From Mycolicibacterium tusciae (lineage in GTDB: Bacteria > Actinomycetota > Actinomycetes > Mycobacteriales > Mycobacteriaceae), in NCBI RefSeq assembly GCF_002086795.1, contig NZ_MVIM01000007.1:293340-357339 (forward strand): DNA of 64,000 nucleotides, read 5' to 3'. How positions within the stretch are numbered: position 1 is the stretch's first letter; each line of letters opens with the position of its first letter. Positions 16,758 through 26,048 of the stretch are shown here, in pieces. The translations under genes were made by a program, and so were the position numbers. The notes under the pieces were generated by a model. That model ran no database searches. It worked only from the letters and a program-made list of their open reading frames with translations, and had not been told where the DNA came from.

Positions 16758-18224
16758 CTACCGGCTACTCGAGCCCGTCGCCAGCGCTCGACGCTCCTTG
16801 AGCGCGTCCAGCAACCGATGTTCAGCGTCTTCGCCCGGCGTGATACGCGTTGGGATGCGAAGCAGGAAGAACGCGCCAAGCGCCCACCAGACACCGAACA
16901 GGATCCACGGCGGCACGTCGAGGAACGCCGGCATGCCCGGCAGGTAGAGGCTCAGCAGCCCGATGCACAGCACGACGGCGGCGCCGCCGATCAGCAGGCC
17001 GCCGTTGCCCTTGCCCCCGACCCGGAGCGGCCGATCCATCAGCGGCTCCCGGCGGCGCAGCACGACGAAGACGACAGCCACCAGCAGGTAGGCAATGACG
17101 ATGCTGGGAGAGCCGGAGTCGACGAGCCAGCCGAGCATCGCCTCGCCGAGGAACGGGGCGACGACGGACAGGCCACCGATAAACAGAAGCGCGTTGATCG
17201 GGGTGCGGAACTTCGGGTGCAGCTTGCCGAACCATGCGGGCAGCATGCCCGAGCGCGCCATCGAGTACATCAGACGCGAGGCGCCGAGGAGCAGCGAGTT
17301 CCACGACGTGAGGATGCCGGCGATGCCGCCCGCGATCAGGAGCTTCGACATGAAGTCGCTGCTGAACATCGCGCCGAACGCGTCCGCGGTGGCGATGTCC
17401 GCCTCCCCGAGTTCGGCGGCGCTCATCGCCGACGAGGTGGTCAGAATGGTCATGACGTACCAGATGGAGGCCAGGAGCACGGCGATGACGACCAGGCGTC
17501 CGATCTGACGGGCAGGGATGTTCACTTCCTCCGCGGACTGCGGGATGACGTCGAATCCGACGAACAGGAACGGCACCACCACGAGCACGGCGAAGAACCC
17601 TGTGGTGCCGCCGGTGAAGAGCGGTTCCATGTTGTTCGTCGAGCCGCCGGTGAAGGATCCGACGACCAGCATCAGGCCGATGACCAGCAACAGCACCACG
17701 ACGAACGTCTGTGCCACACTCGCGAACTTGACGCCGAGGATGTTGATCGTGGTGATGACGACCGCGGCGATCGCGCCGACCAGCGCCCAGGTGAGATAGA
17801 CCTGGCTGCCCGCGACCTCCCACAACGGAACCTGGTTGAGGCCGGGAAAGAGGTACAGCGCGGTTCTGGGCAGAGCCACCGCCTCGAACATCACGATGGT
17901 CACGTAACCGCCGACGATGCCCCAGGAGCCGATGAACGACCACCGCGGGCCCATGCCGCGAAGCAAGAAGTTGTGCTCTCCTCCGGCCTTGGGCATGGCT
18001 GCCGTGAGCTCGGCGTACGTCAGGCCGACCACGCCCATGATCACACCGCCCGCGGTCATCGCCAGCACGGCCCCGAGCGTTCCCGCAGAGCCGATCCAGT
18101 CTCCGGTGAGCACCACCCAGCCGAAGCCGATCATGGCGCCAAAGCCGAGGGCTAATACATCCCAATTGCCGAGGACCTTCAGCAGAGAGGCGTCTTCGGG
18201 TTTATCGACTGCGTTTCTCTCCAT
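16758..18224 (-). CDS. APC-family amino acid permease
   Basis: 488 residues from the ATG at 18224; a 32-codon upstream extension is possible but lacks membrane or family features. About 12 transmembrane helices. The first carries LALGFGAMIGFGWVVLTGDW, the family substrate-binding GxG in unwound helix 1, and LTAAMPKAGGEHNFLLRGMG is the conserved loop after helix 2. FDVIPQSAEEVNIPARQIGR is the helix 6-7 APC signature. It imports an amino acid or polyamine with protons or by exchange. Substrate not predictable. Alone in its neighbourhood. Confidence 0.9.
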   Translation of the reverse strand: MERNAVDKPEDASLLKVLGNWDVLALGFGAMIGFGWVVLTGDWIGSAGTLGAVLAMTAGGVIMGVVGLTYAELTAAMPKAGGEHNFLLRGMGPRWSFIGSWGIVGGYVTIVMFEAVALPRTALYLFPGLNQVPLWEVAGSQVYLTWALVGAIAAVVITTINILGVKFASVAQTFVVVLLLVIGLMLVVGSFTGGSTNNMEPLFTGGTTGFFAVLVVVPFLFVGFDVIPQSAEEVNIPARQIGRLVVIAVLLASIWYVMTILTTSSAMSAAELGEADIATADAFGAMFSSDFMSKLLIAGGIAGILTSWNSLLLGASRLMYSMARSGMLPAWFGKLHPKFRTPINALLFIGGLSVVAPFLGEAMLGWLVDSGSPSIVIAYLLVAVVFVVLRRREPLMDRPLRVGGKGNGGLLIGGAAVVLCIGLLSLYLPGMPAFLDVPPWILFGVWWALGAFFLLRIPTRITPGEDAEHRLLDALKERRALATGSSSR

Positions 18225-18391
18225 TGAGAACACACCTTTCAGGTGCTCGTCTTGGCTACCGCTAAGGGCTGAACTCAAGCTAGCCGATTGTCGGTCCACG
18301 TCGATTGCGAAACGGCGCAAGGAGCAGGGCGATGGGAATGCGTGGCCTTTGGTCTCGACCAGCCGTGTTACCGGGCGATTTCAGCCGGCTG

Positions 18392-19018
18392 TCAGCGAGA
18401 CGAGGTCTGCGGATTCACCCAGCGCCACTGTCGGGTGGAGCATTCCTGGGCGTCGGGAACGCGATCTCGCACTGCCGCAACCACACCCGGCCACCACTGC
18501 TCGTCGTAGTCGTCGCCGGATAGCCAGCCGCCCGGTGCCACCTTCGGCAGCCAGCCGTCAATGTCGGCGAGCACGCTGTCGTACTCGTGGCGGGCGTCGA
18601 GGTGTACCCAGGCCAGGGACCCGTCGGTGAAGAGCGCGGCGGCCGCCGGCGACGGACTGACCAACAGGTGTACCCGGTCGGCGAAACCGCACGCGATGAC
18701 GTTGCGGTGCAACTGCCCGGCCAGGGTGCCGCCGCCATCGGCGACGGCGGCGGCATGAGAGTCTTTGGCCGCGGTGCCCTCGCGCCCACTGCCGCGGCAG
18801 TAGTCGACGCCGACCACGGTGAAGTCACGATTGGACTCGCGCACCACCTCGGCCAGCGAGCACAGACTGCGACCCAGGTAGGAGCCGACCTCGACGAACG
18901 TGCTGCCGTCCGCGAAGGTGGTCACCGCCTCCTCCTGCAGGTCACGCCAGCCGAACCAGCCGTGGATCTGGGACCAGTGCGATATCGGTGCAGTGTGGTC
19001 TTCGGCCTGTGGACTCAC
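18392..19018 (-). CDS. Class I SAM-dependent methyltransferase
   Basis: 208 residues. FVEVGSYLGRSLCSLAEVVR (residues about 41-60) is the SAM-binding motif I, VVGVDYCRG the acidic motif II, and WVHLDARHEYDSVLADIDGW with PGGWLSGDDYD match the Methyltransf_24 group that often act on sugars or small secondary metabolites. There is no partner gene nearby to suggest a substrate. The divergent DUF4174 gene starts 175 bases away. Confidence 0.8.
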   Translation of the reverse strand: MSPQAEDHTAPISHWSQIHGWFGWRDLQEEAVTTFADGSTFVEVGSYLGRSLCSLAEVVRESNRDFTVVGVDYCRGSGREGTAAKDSHAAAVADGGGTLAGQLHRNVIACGFADRVHLLVSPSPAAAALFTDGSLAWVHLDARHEYDSVLADIDGWLPKVAPGGWLSGDDYDEQWWPGVVAAVRDRVPDAQECSTRQWRWVNPQTSSR

Positions 19019-19193
19019 GTGTCAGATCCTTTCGGGCAGTGCATCGGTGCAGCACGAATTCGACGCGACGCCCGAGTGACGCGAACTACTCGCTGCCGTC
19101 ACCTCGACACCCACCATCGGGAGAGTTCGATAAGACCCGGGGGTCGTGTCATTTGGTCTATTCGACCACCGAGCATTAGTCGGTAAAGTCGAA

Positions 19194-19670
19194 ATGACTA
19201 TGGTCGCGAAGCGCAGTGTTCGGCCTTTGGCGCTCGTGCTAATGGTGTTTTTGACGAGCATCGCCCTCGGATCGGCAACCGCCGTGGCCGACGAACTCGG
19301 TGACTATCGCTGGGAACGTCGCCCTCTGCTGGTGTTCGCACCGAGGGACAGCGATCCGCGGCTCGTTGAGACGCTGGGCCGAATCGAGGCCAGTCGCTGC
19401 GACTTCGTCGGCCGTGACATGGTGCTTGGCCTGGTGGTGACCGAGGGCAACAGCACGCTGGATGGCCAAGCCATGAACGCCGATGAGCCACAACGGCTTA
19501 GAGACCGATATGCGATCGGCGAGAACGCGTTCAGCGTATTGCTGATCGGAAAAGACGGCGGCGAGAAGCTGCGCGTCAACGAGGTGCCGGACCTGTCTGC
19601 AATCTACGACCTGATTGATGGCATGCCCATGCGAAGCCGCGAGATGAGTGCCAACCCAGGTCGGTGTTGA
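19194..19670 (+). CDS. Exported DUF4174-family protein
   Basis: 158 residues from the ATG at 19194 (a second ATG two codons later is equally possible). A signal peptide with LALVLMVFLTSIALGSAT ends near AVADE. The mature part has the DUF4174 pattern: YRWERRPLLVFAPRDSDPRL, GRDMVLGLVV, VLLIGKDGGEKLR and the C-terminal DLIDGMPMRSREM. The fold resembles thioredoxin-like proteins without the CxxC. The stop codon overlaps the ATG of the next gene by one base (TGATG), so the two are coupled. Function unknown. Confidence 0.8.
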   Translation: MTMVAKRSVRPLALVLMVFLTSIALGSATAVADELGDYRWERRPLLVFAPRDSDPRLVETLGRIEASRCDFVGRDMVLGLVVTEGNSTLDGQAMNADEPQRLRDRYAIGENAFSVLLIGKDGGEKLRVNEVPDLSAIYDLIDGMPMRSREMSANPGRC

Positions 19671-20344
19671 TGTCAGCGCGGCGGTGGTACCGACGTGGGC
19701 TCGTCGGCATCGTGGTCGCATCCTCGGCGCTTCTGGTTGTGTCATGCGGAAGCACCGGGCGAACCGTCAGCGCCGACGAGACGACGGACGTCCCGGAGAC
19801 TTCTCAATCATCCGCGCAAGCGCCCAGGCCAGAGGGGTCAGGCGTCGGTCTCGTCGACCTCGACGACGCCAGCGAGGTGGGTACCTGGACGACGGTCAAC
19901 GACCCCGTGATGGGCGGCATGTCCACCTCGAGAGTCACGTTCGGCGATGGTGGCCTCGTGTTCTCCGGTGACATCTCGCTGCAAAACAACGGCGGGTTCG
20001 CCTCGGCCCGCAGTCCGCAGGACCCCGATATCGGGCGAAGAGCAACAGGCGCGAAGTCGCTGCGCGTGCACGCTGTGGGCGATGGTAAGACCTACCTGTT
20101 GAAGGTGGGCACTGCGGGGCAACCATGGTCCTACATCCAGCGTTTCGACACCGAGGCCGCCGTCGGGCGGATCTACGAACTGCCCATCGAGGGCTTCGAG
20201 CCGGTTGGCATGCGACTCGATCCCGCACCCGATGCGCCGCAGACTCTGGACCCCTCAATCATCAGCCAGGTGTCGGTCTACATTCTCGACAAACAGCAGG
20301 GCCCCTTCGAACTCAATATCAGCGCGATCGGCGCCACAGCCTGA
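19670..20344 (+). CDS. CIA30/NDUFAF1-like domain lipoprotein
   Basis: 224 residues. The start is fixed by the TGATG overlap with the preceding gene. The N-terminus has Arg residues, a hydrophobic stretch and a lipobox LVVSC (Cys at residue about 26), so it should be lipid-anchored outside the membrane. The rest is a CIA30 domain: WTTVNDPVMGGMSTSRV, GDISLQNNGGFASARS, YLLKVGTAGQPWSYIQRFDT. In mitochondria CIA30 assists complex I assembly; bacterial homologues are jelly-roll domains of unknown role. Pairing with a DUF4174 protein suggests an exported two-protein unit. Confidence 0.8.
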   Translation: MSARRWYRRGLVGIVVASSALLVVSCGSTGRTVSADETTDVPETSQSSAQAPRPEGSGVGLVDLDDASEVGTWTTVNDPVMGGMSTSRVTFGDGGLVFSGDISLQNNGGFASARSPQDPDIGRRATGAKSLRVHAVGDGKTYLLKVGTAGQPWSYIQRFDTEAAVGRIYELPIEGFEPVGMRLDPAPDAPQTLDPSIISQVSVYILDKQQGPFELNISAIGATA

Positions 20345-20370
20345 GAACCACTCCCGCAACAGATTCCGCG

Positions 20371-21336
20371 TCACGCCCCTCGCCTGAGGGCTCCGCCCGA
20401 AAAGGTGGCCCGATACTCGGAAGGGGACACATCCACGATCCTGCGGAAGTGCAGCCGCAGGTTCGATCCGGTTCCGAGGCCGACCCGGTCCGCGATCTGG
20501 TCGACGGACAGCCTCGTGCTCTCCAGGAGCTCTCGGGCGGCGTCGACCCGAGCGCGCAAGATCCACTGCAACGGTGTACTGCCGGTCTCTTCGGCGAAGC
20601 GGCGCAGGAACGTACGCGGCGACATCCGCGCATGCGCCGCGAGATCATCGATGGTGAGCGGCCGGTCGAGCCGCGCCATGACCCATTCGCGGGTCGCGGC
20701 GAGATTCTCACCGCGGGATACCAAGCTGTTCTTCGGCAGATACTGGGCTTGACCTCCGCTCCGATGGGGCGCAGTCACGAGGCCGCGGGCAATCTCGTTC
20801 GCCGCGGCGACCCCGAGGTCGCGTCGCACGATGTGCAGGCACAGGTCGAGACCGGCGGCGGCACCCGCCGACGTGAGGATGGGTCCTTCGTCGACGAAGA
20901 GCACATTCGGCTCGACTGTGATCTCCGGGTATCGCTCCGCCAGCTGCTCGGCTGCGTCCCAGTGCGTCGTCGCACGGAGACCGTCGAGCAGGCCGGCATC
21001 GGCGAGGGCGAAGGCGCCGTAGCAGATCGACGCGATCCGCACGCCGCGCGATGCTGCACTGCGAAGTGCTTCGTGCACCGTTGTCGGCACCTGTCGACCC
21101 GCCGGTGCGTAACCGGGGACGATGATCGTGTCGGCTCCAGCCAGCGCCTCCAGCCCACGAAAGACGGCGTACCCGAAGCCCCCATGAGCCGGCACCGTTC
21201 CGGCATGAACCCCGCAGAGCGAAACGTCATAGGGGAACCCCGTCTCAGGGTGGAACACCTCCGCCGGGATGCCGACGTCCAGGGGGAGAGCACCGTCGAG
21301 CACGAGGACCACCACCTGATGGGGTCGGTCCATCAA
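20371..21336 (-). CDS. GlxA-type AraC-family regulator with DJ-1/PfpI domain
   Basis: 321 residues. The N-terminal DJ-1/PfpI-like domain (about 5-170) has VVVLVLDGALPLDVGIPAEV and the nucleophile-elbow-like ASICYGAFALADAGLLDG with Cys near residue 105. The C-terminal AraC domain (about 212-315) has two helix-turn-helix units (IDDLAAHARMSPRTFLRRFA and VDQIADRVGLGTGSNLRLHF, then VSPSEYR). It is divergent from the oxidoreductase at 21483, and a perfect palindrome lies between them at 21371-21384, so it likely controls that gene. The effector is unknown. Confidence 0.9.
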   Translation of the reverse strand: MMDRPHQVVVLVLDGALPLDVGIPAEVFHPETGFPYDVSLCGVHAGTVPAHGGFGYAVFRGLEALAGADTIIVPGYAPAGRQVPTTVHEALRSAASRGVRIASICYGAFALADAGLLDGLRATTHWDAAEQLAERYPEITVEPNVLFVDEGPILTSAGAAAGLDLCLHIVRRDLGVAAANEIARGLVTAPHRSGGQAQYLPKNSLVSRGENLAATREWVMARLDRPLTIDDLAAHARMSPRTFLRRFAEETGSTPLQWILRARVDAARELLESTRLSVDQIADRVGLGTGSNLRLHFRRIVDVSPSEYRATFSGGALRRGA

Positions 21337-21370
21337 AGCACCGCCGAGCTGTCACTATCCTCGCGCATAT

Positions 21371-21384
21371 TGGCAATCTTGCCA
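21371..21384. promoter_or_regulatory. Perfect palindrome between GlxA-type regulator and oxidoreductase
   Basis: TGGCAATCTTGCCA: arms TGGCAA/TTGCCA with a 2-base centre, located 35-48 bp upstream of the regulator start and about 100 bp upstream of the oxidoreductase start. AraC-family proteins often bind TGGCA-type half-sites. It is a good candidate operator for the divergent pair. Confidence 0.55.
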
Positions 21385-21482
21385 CTGGAGCGGACCTGGC
21401 TGATACCGAACACTGATATGACGTCCATTCGGCGCGGTCGCGCCGACACTCCAGATGAGGAATTCCGATCATTGCCGACACC

Positions 21483-22475
21483 ATGAAGGCCGTCGTCCTT
21501 GCCCAATTCGGCGGTGCGGACGCTTTCGAATTGCGCACCGTCCCCGGACCGAAGGTCCAACCCCGCCAGGTGCGGGTGCGCGTCCATGCGACCGCCGTCA
21601 ACCCGCTCGACTTTCAGATCCGTCGCGGAGACTACGCAGACTACGTCCCTCTCCCGGCGATCATCGGACACGACATCTCCGGTGTGATCGAAGAAGTCGG
21701 ATCCCACGTGACCGAGTTCCGCACAGGCGACGAGGTCTACTACACACCCAAGATCTTTGGCGGTGCCGGTTCGTATGCCGAGCAGCACGTCGCCGACGTC
21801 GACCTGGTCGGCCGGAAGCCGGAGAATCTCAGCCACCTCGAGGCGGCAAGCCTGACACTCGTCGGCGGGACGGTGTGGGAGTCCCTTGTGACGCGAGCTC
21901 AGCTCACCGTGGGTGAGACCGTCCTCATCCACGGCGGCGCCGGGGGCGTCGGCTCGATCGCGATCCAGGTCGCGAAGGCGATGGGAGCACGGGTGATCAC
22001 CACCGCGAAAGCAGCCGACCATGAGTTGGTGCGCTCGCTCGGAGCGGATGCGGCGATCGACTTCACGTCCACCGACTACGTGGATGCCGTTTCCGAGTTG
22101 ACGCGAGGCCAGGGAGTCGACGTCGTCTTCGATACGATCGGCGGCGACGCGCTCACCAGAAGTCCACTGACGCTTGCAGACTCCGGTCGCGTGGTCAGTA
22201 TCGTCGACATCGCGCAACCGCAGAACCTCATCGAGGCGTGGGGCAAGAACGCCGCCTATCACTTCGTCTTCACTCGGCAGAATCGCGGCAAGCTGGACGC
22301 ACTCACCAACCTGATCGAGCGCGGCCTCGTGAAGCCGGTCATCGGCGCGACCCTGCCGCTCGCGCGAATGGGTGAGGCTCATGAGCTCTTGGAGAACAGA
22401 CGGTCGTACGCACTGCACGGCAAGGTCGCGATCGACGTGGCAGGCGACACTGTCGCCCTGCCCGCTCGCGTCTAG
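21483..22475 (+). CDS. Zinc-less medium-chain oxidoreductase
   Basis: 330 residues. GroES-like part: [20 protein letters not shown] and [20 protein letters not shown]. Rossmann motif [20 protein letters not shown] at about 148-167. No zinc ligands. It resembles the 10477 gene more than the 8369 gene in its N-terminal motif spacing. Likely NADPH-dependent reduction of a quinone or unsaturated carbonyl compound. Divergent from and probably regulated by the GlxA-type protein. Confidence 0.85.
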   Translation: MKAVVLAQFGGADAFELRTVPGPKVQPRQVRVRVHATAVNPLDFQIRRGDYADYVPLPAIIGHDISGVIEEVGSHVTEFRTGDEVYYTPKIFGGAGSYAEQHVADVDLVGRKPENLSHLEAASLTLVGGTVWESLVTRAQLTVGETVLIHGGAGGVGSIAIQVAKAMGARVITTAKAADHELVRSLGADAAIDFTSTDYVDAVSELTRGQGVDVVFDTIGGDALTRSPLTLADSGRVVSIVDIAQPQNLIEAWGKNAAYHFVFTRQNRGKLDALTNLIERGLVKPVIGATLPLARMGEAHELLENRRSYALHGKVAIDVAGDTVALPARV

Positions 22476-22852
22476 CGGGCCAGCTCCTGTAGCTGCGCTG
22501 TTGAGGCCGTCGGCCTGATCCGCGAGGGTGGTGCGGATGCTGATATAGGCGCACACTAGGTGGGCAGCTCTCGATTCCGACAGCGATCCGTGTCCCCAGT
22601 TGCTCCGACTCCGGGTTAGACGCACGCCACCCACTTCATCCAACAGGTCGGCGGAGGAATCTCGTTGATGACTCTCCTGGATTCAACTGCGGAGGTTGCT
22701 TTAACCGCCGCCACGGCTCATAGCTGGCGACGCACTGAGCAACGCACACGAACTGAAGGCCCGCTTGGCTTTCGCGAGCGGATCACGCGAGACCGATCTG
22801 GCTCACCCGCAGGATCGTTGATGCACTAGAACGTCGAAAGAAGGAGACCAGG
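22476..22852. other. Intergenic region without recognised gene
   Basis: About 375 bases. Frames on both strands carry several stops and no family signature was recognised. Only the final bases have a clear function: AGAAGGAGACC just before the ATG at 22853 is a strong ribosome binding site. Confidence 0.5.
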
Positions 22853-23284
22853 ATGTCAGAACATTGGGGAATCACCAGAGTCGGCAAGCTGGAGGCCGTA
22901 GTAGGAGAAACGCTGCAGGACTGCATCATTCGACTTCAGATCCTGCCGCTGCCCCCCGTCGCCTGGACGGATTGCTTCCTACAGTCCGCTAGAGGGCTCC
23001 AAGTCAACATCACCGGTACCGAAACCCACCCCGACAAAATCGAAGCCATCGCACATCCCGCCGATGTCGAAGACGTCCTGAACAAGATCGACTTCGCTAT
23101 CGAGAAAGCCAACAACTACGTCGAAAAGGTCACACATTCCCGGCGGCCAGTCGTCAGCGATGTCACCGCTGATGAAGCCGGCGAGAGACAGAGACTGCAG
23201 GCTGAGCTCAACCAACTCGCGGACAGACTCTCCAAACCCGAATTCGCCGAAGGCTATCCGCTACCCCGCGTCGGGGGGTACTAG
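22853..23284 (+). CDS. Hypothetical protein
   Basis: 143 residues with a strong ribosome binding site (AAGGAG, 8 bases before ATG). It is soluble and acidic to neutral. It holds a segment IRLQILPLPPVAWTDCFLQS and then VNITGTETHPDKIEAIAHPA, followed by a helical region (VEDVLNKIDFAIEKANNYVE) and a second helix rich in Glu/Gln/Leu (about 108-130). I do not recognise a family. Codon use has more A/T-ending codons than the flanking genes, which could indicate recent acquisition. No cotranscribed neighbour. Confidence 0.6.
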   Translation: MSEHWGITRVGKLEAVVGETLQDCIIRLQILPLPPVAWTDCFLQSARGLQVNITGTETHPDKIEAIAHPADVEDVLNKIDFAIEKANNYVEKVTHSRRPVVSDVTADEAGERQRLQAELNQLADRLSKPEFAEGYPLPRVGGY

Positions 23285-23410
23285 CCGCTTGACGTCGGCG
23301 GGTGGAAGCGGGCGACCGAGCGCGTCGCGGGGACGGCGGATTTGCGGCTGGCCCGCTTGATCGCGATCGCGTTCAGTCACGCGCTCCTCATGGCACCGAG
23401 ACAGATCCTC

Positions 23411-24220
23411 CTAGCGACTCGCGAATGAGGACGGCAACTTGCAGAAGTCGGCGATTAGCGCGGTGACCTTCTCGGCCAGTTCGATCTGCGGGTAATGGCC
23501 AGCCCCAGGCAACGTCACGACTGTGGCTTGCGGCACGTGGGCGCGCACGAGTTCGGTCCAGGGGGAACCCTGCCCAGGTTCGAGCGACACGCGCTCACGC
23601 GCGGTGTCCATTGTCGTGCTCTGGATCGCCAGCAGCGGGACGCGGACCGAGTCGAGTGCGCTCTCCACCTCGCGGGCATCCCATCCGGCCAGGTTGGTCA
23701 GCAGGTGCCTGCCGATGATCGCAGGAAAGCCGAGCGCACGCTGGACGATTGCATGAGCGAGGATGGGGTCGCTTGACGGGACGAACATCGATTCGAAGAA
23801 CTGCCGCATGAATCGCGAGTAGCCGTCGCCGGTGAGTTCATCGGCCATGGCCTGCTCGGCGGCTGCGGGATCTCCATCACCGATACGGCTGCCGTCGACG
23901 AGTATCAGCCCTGCCACTACGCCGGGCGGTGCTCGGCGGCAAGCCTCTAGGACTACGCGACAGCCCATACTGTGGCCCACGAGAATCGCCGGCGGCAGCG
24001 CCAATTCCCTCAGCGCTCGGCTTAGCGCACCCCCGTACGCCTCGATAGTGCAGTCCGTCGGTGTGCCCGGGCTGGCACCGTGCCCGGGAAGATCGCATAC
24101 GACCACGGTCGTCCTTGTCTTGAACGAATCGACCTGCGCCCGCCAGTCAGTTGCATCGCAAGCAAGCCCATGCACGAAAACCAAGGGCGGACCGCCGGAG
24201 CCGACCTTCGCTATGCGCAT
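23411..24220 (-). CDS. Alpha/beta hydrolase
   Basis: 269 residues from the ATG at 24220 (MRIAKVGSGGPPLVFVHGLA); a start 17 codons upstream is possible. Nucleophile elbow GHSMGC at about 80-85, Asp in the usual loop near LLAIQSTT, and catalytic His in GAGHYPQ near residue 247. HGLACDATDWRAQV is the oxyanion loop with HG. Complete triad, cytoplasmic, single-gene unit. Typical substrates of this group are small esters or C-C bonded acids; nothing narrows it further. Confidence 0.85.
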   Translation of the reverse strand: MRIAKVGSGGPPLVFVHGLACDATDWRAQVDSFKTRTTVVVCDLPGHGASPGTPTDCTIEAYGGALSRALRELALPPAILVGHSMGCRVVLEACRRAPPGVVAGLILVDGSRIGDGDPAAAEQAMADELTGDGYSRFMRQFFESMFVPSSDPILAHAIVQRALGFPAIIGRHLLTNLAGWDAREVESALDSVRVPLLAIQSTTMDTARERVSLEPGQGSPWTELVRAHVPQATVVTLPGAGHYPQIELAEKVTALIADFCKLPSSFASR

Positions 24221-24335
24221 GCTCGAAACTCCTTTGCCGCGAGCGCAGATGCCTGGTCTCTCCGCGATCACAACGGCCCGTTCGTACGACGCTCAGGCTG
24301 TTGAAGCTACCGGAAACGATTCTCTTATACGCTAA

Positions 24336-26048
24336 TTAACGCCATCGCATCCGCGCGGACAAATAGAAGCGTGCGTCCCAGCCGGCCAGGTCGAGCCACC
24401 TCGACGTCACGGTGACAGGGGTTTCAGGCAAATTGGCGAGCAGTAGGTCGGCCGCGATCCACTGAGGGCCGACATCGACGGTCCGGGAATCGCGCCCGCA
24501 GTTCGCGATCATGAGCAGTTTCGCCGTCGACGTCATTCTGGTGTAGGCCCAGATCTGCGGGTCATCTTCCATGAGTGGTGTGAAGTCACCGTCGACGAAG
24601 ATCGGCAGTTCGTGTCGTAGACGAATCAGTGTCTGATAGTGGGTGAAAACCGAGTCCGCCGAACTGATCTGGGCCGCGGCGTTCAACCAGGTGTGGTTGG
24701 GGTTGACCGCCAGCCACGGATCGCCGGTGCTGAAACCGGCATTCGGCCCCGCGTCCCATTGCATGGGGGTGCGGGCGTTGTCGCGGCCGATCTTCGCCAG
24801 ACCGGACAGCGCCGCGGCTTCGTCGCCGCCGAGTTCGAGGACGCTCTTGTGGAAGTTCACCGCCTCTAGGTCCCTGTGGTCATGCACCGTTCGAAACGGA
24901 TAGTTGGTCATTCCCAGTTCCTCGCCCTGATAGAGGAACGGGGTACCGCGCATGCCGTGCAGAACGGTCCCGAGCGCCTTCGCCGAAGCTGCCCAGTACC
25001 GCGGGTCATCGTCGCCGAACCGGGACACGACCCGGGGCTGATCGTGGTTGTTCCAATACAAGCTGTTCCATCCGGTGTCAGCCAACGCGACCTGCCACCG
25101 ATGCAGGGCTTTCTTCAGAGCAACCAGATCGAGACCGACGTAGTCGAATTTGCCCGCTGGGCCGTGGTCGACGGATACGTGCTCGAATTGAAAGACCATG
25201 TCCAACTCGGCCCGGTCCGGATCCGTGTAGAGCCGCGCTTGTTCCGGTGTGACACCTGGCATTTCGCCGATCTTGATGAACTCGCCGTCACGGCCACCGA
25301 AGACCTCGCGGGTCATTTCGGCGAGGTACTCGTGCACGTGCGGTCCATCCGCGAATTCGGAGAAGGCGACGACGTATCGCTGCCCTTCAGCCGCCGCTGC
25401 GTCGGGCAACCCTTCAGCCTTGGAGATGAAGTTGATGACATCCATCCGGAAACCGTCGACACCGCGTTCGACCCACCAGATCATGGTGTCCTGGACTGCT
25501 TTTCGCAACTGCGGATTATTCCAGTTCAGGTCGGGTTGCTTTCGGTCGAACAGGTGCAGGTAGTACTGGCCAGTGGTCTGATCCCATTCCCACGCCGAGC
25601 CGGAGAACAACGAGCCCCAGTTGTTCGGTTCGGCGCCGTCACGGCCGTCGCGCCAGATGTACCAATCCCGCTTCGCGTTGTTCTGCGAAGAACGCGACTC
25701 GACGAACCACGGGTGCTCGTCGGAGGTGTGGTTGACCACCAGGTCCATGACCAACTTCATACCGAGTTCGTGCACCCTGGCCAGTAGCGTGTCGAAGTCG
25801 GCGAGTGTGCCGAAAAGCGGATCGATATCGCGGTAATCGCTGATGTCATAGCCGTTGTCGACATGTGGCGAACGATAGACCGGCGACAACCAGATGACGT
25901 CGATCCCGAGCGCCTGCAAATGGTCGAGGCGCCCGATGATTCCTCTCAGGTCGCCGACGCCGTCACCGTCGGAGTCCGCGAAGCTGCGCGGATAGATCTG
26001 GTAGACGACGGCGGATTTCCACCAGGCAACGTCGCGCGGTTCGGTCAT
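24336..26048 (-). CDS. GH13 alpha-glucosidase (oligo-1,6-glucosidase type)
   Basis: 570 residues from the ATG at 26048, whose ATGA overlaps the stop of the glycosyltransferase gene. The (beta/alpha)8 barrel motifs are all visible: MDLVVNHTSDEHPWF (region I), GFRMDVINFISK with nucleophile Asp203 (II), KIGEMPGVT with acid/base Glu262 (III), and NNHDQPR with Asp336 (IV). VYQIYPRSFADSDGDGVGDL is the oligo-1,6-glucosidase/trehalose-related start. It hydrolyses alpha-glucosidic bonds of short malto- or isomalto-oligosaccharides or sucrose-like sugars. Intracellular; no signal peptide. Confidence 0.93.
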   Translation of the reverse strand: MTEPRDVAWWKSAVVYQIYPRSFADSDGDGVGDLRGIIGRLDHLQALGIDVIWLSPVYRSPHVDNGYDISDYRDIDPLFGTLADFDTLLARVHELGMKLVMDLVVNHTSDEHPWFVESRSSQNNAKRDWYIWRDGRDGAEPNNWGSLFSGSAWEWDQTTGQYYLHLFDRKQPDLNWNNPQLRKAVQDTMIWWVERGVDGFRMDVINFISKAEGLPDAAAAEGQRYVVAFSEFADGPHVHEYLAEMTREVFGGRDGEFIKIGEMPGVTPEQARLYTDPDRAELDMVFQFEHVSVDHGPAGKFDYVGLDLVALKKALHRWQVALADTGWNSLYWNNHDQPRVVSRFGDDDPRYWAASAKALGTVLHGMRGTPFLYQGEELGMTNYPFRTVHDHRDLEAVNFHKSVLELGGDEAAALSGLAKIGRDNARTPMQWDAGPNAGFSTGDPWLAVNPNHTWLNAAAQISSADSVFTHYQTLIRLRHELPIFVDGDFTPLMEDDPQIWAYTRMTSTAKLLMIANCGRDSRTVDVGPQWIAADLLLANLPETPVTVTSRWLDLAGWDARFYLSARMRWR

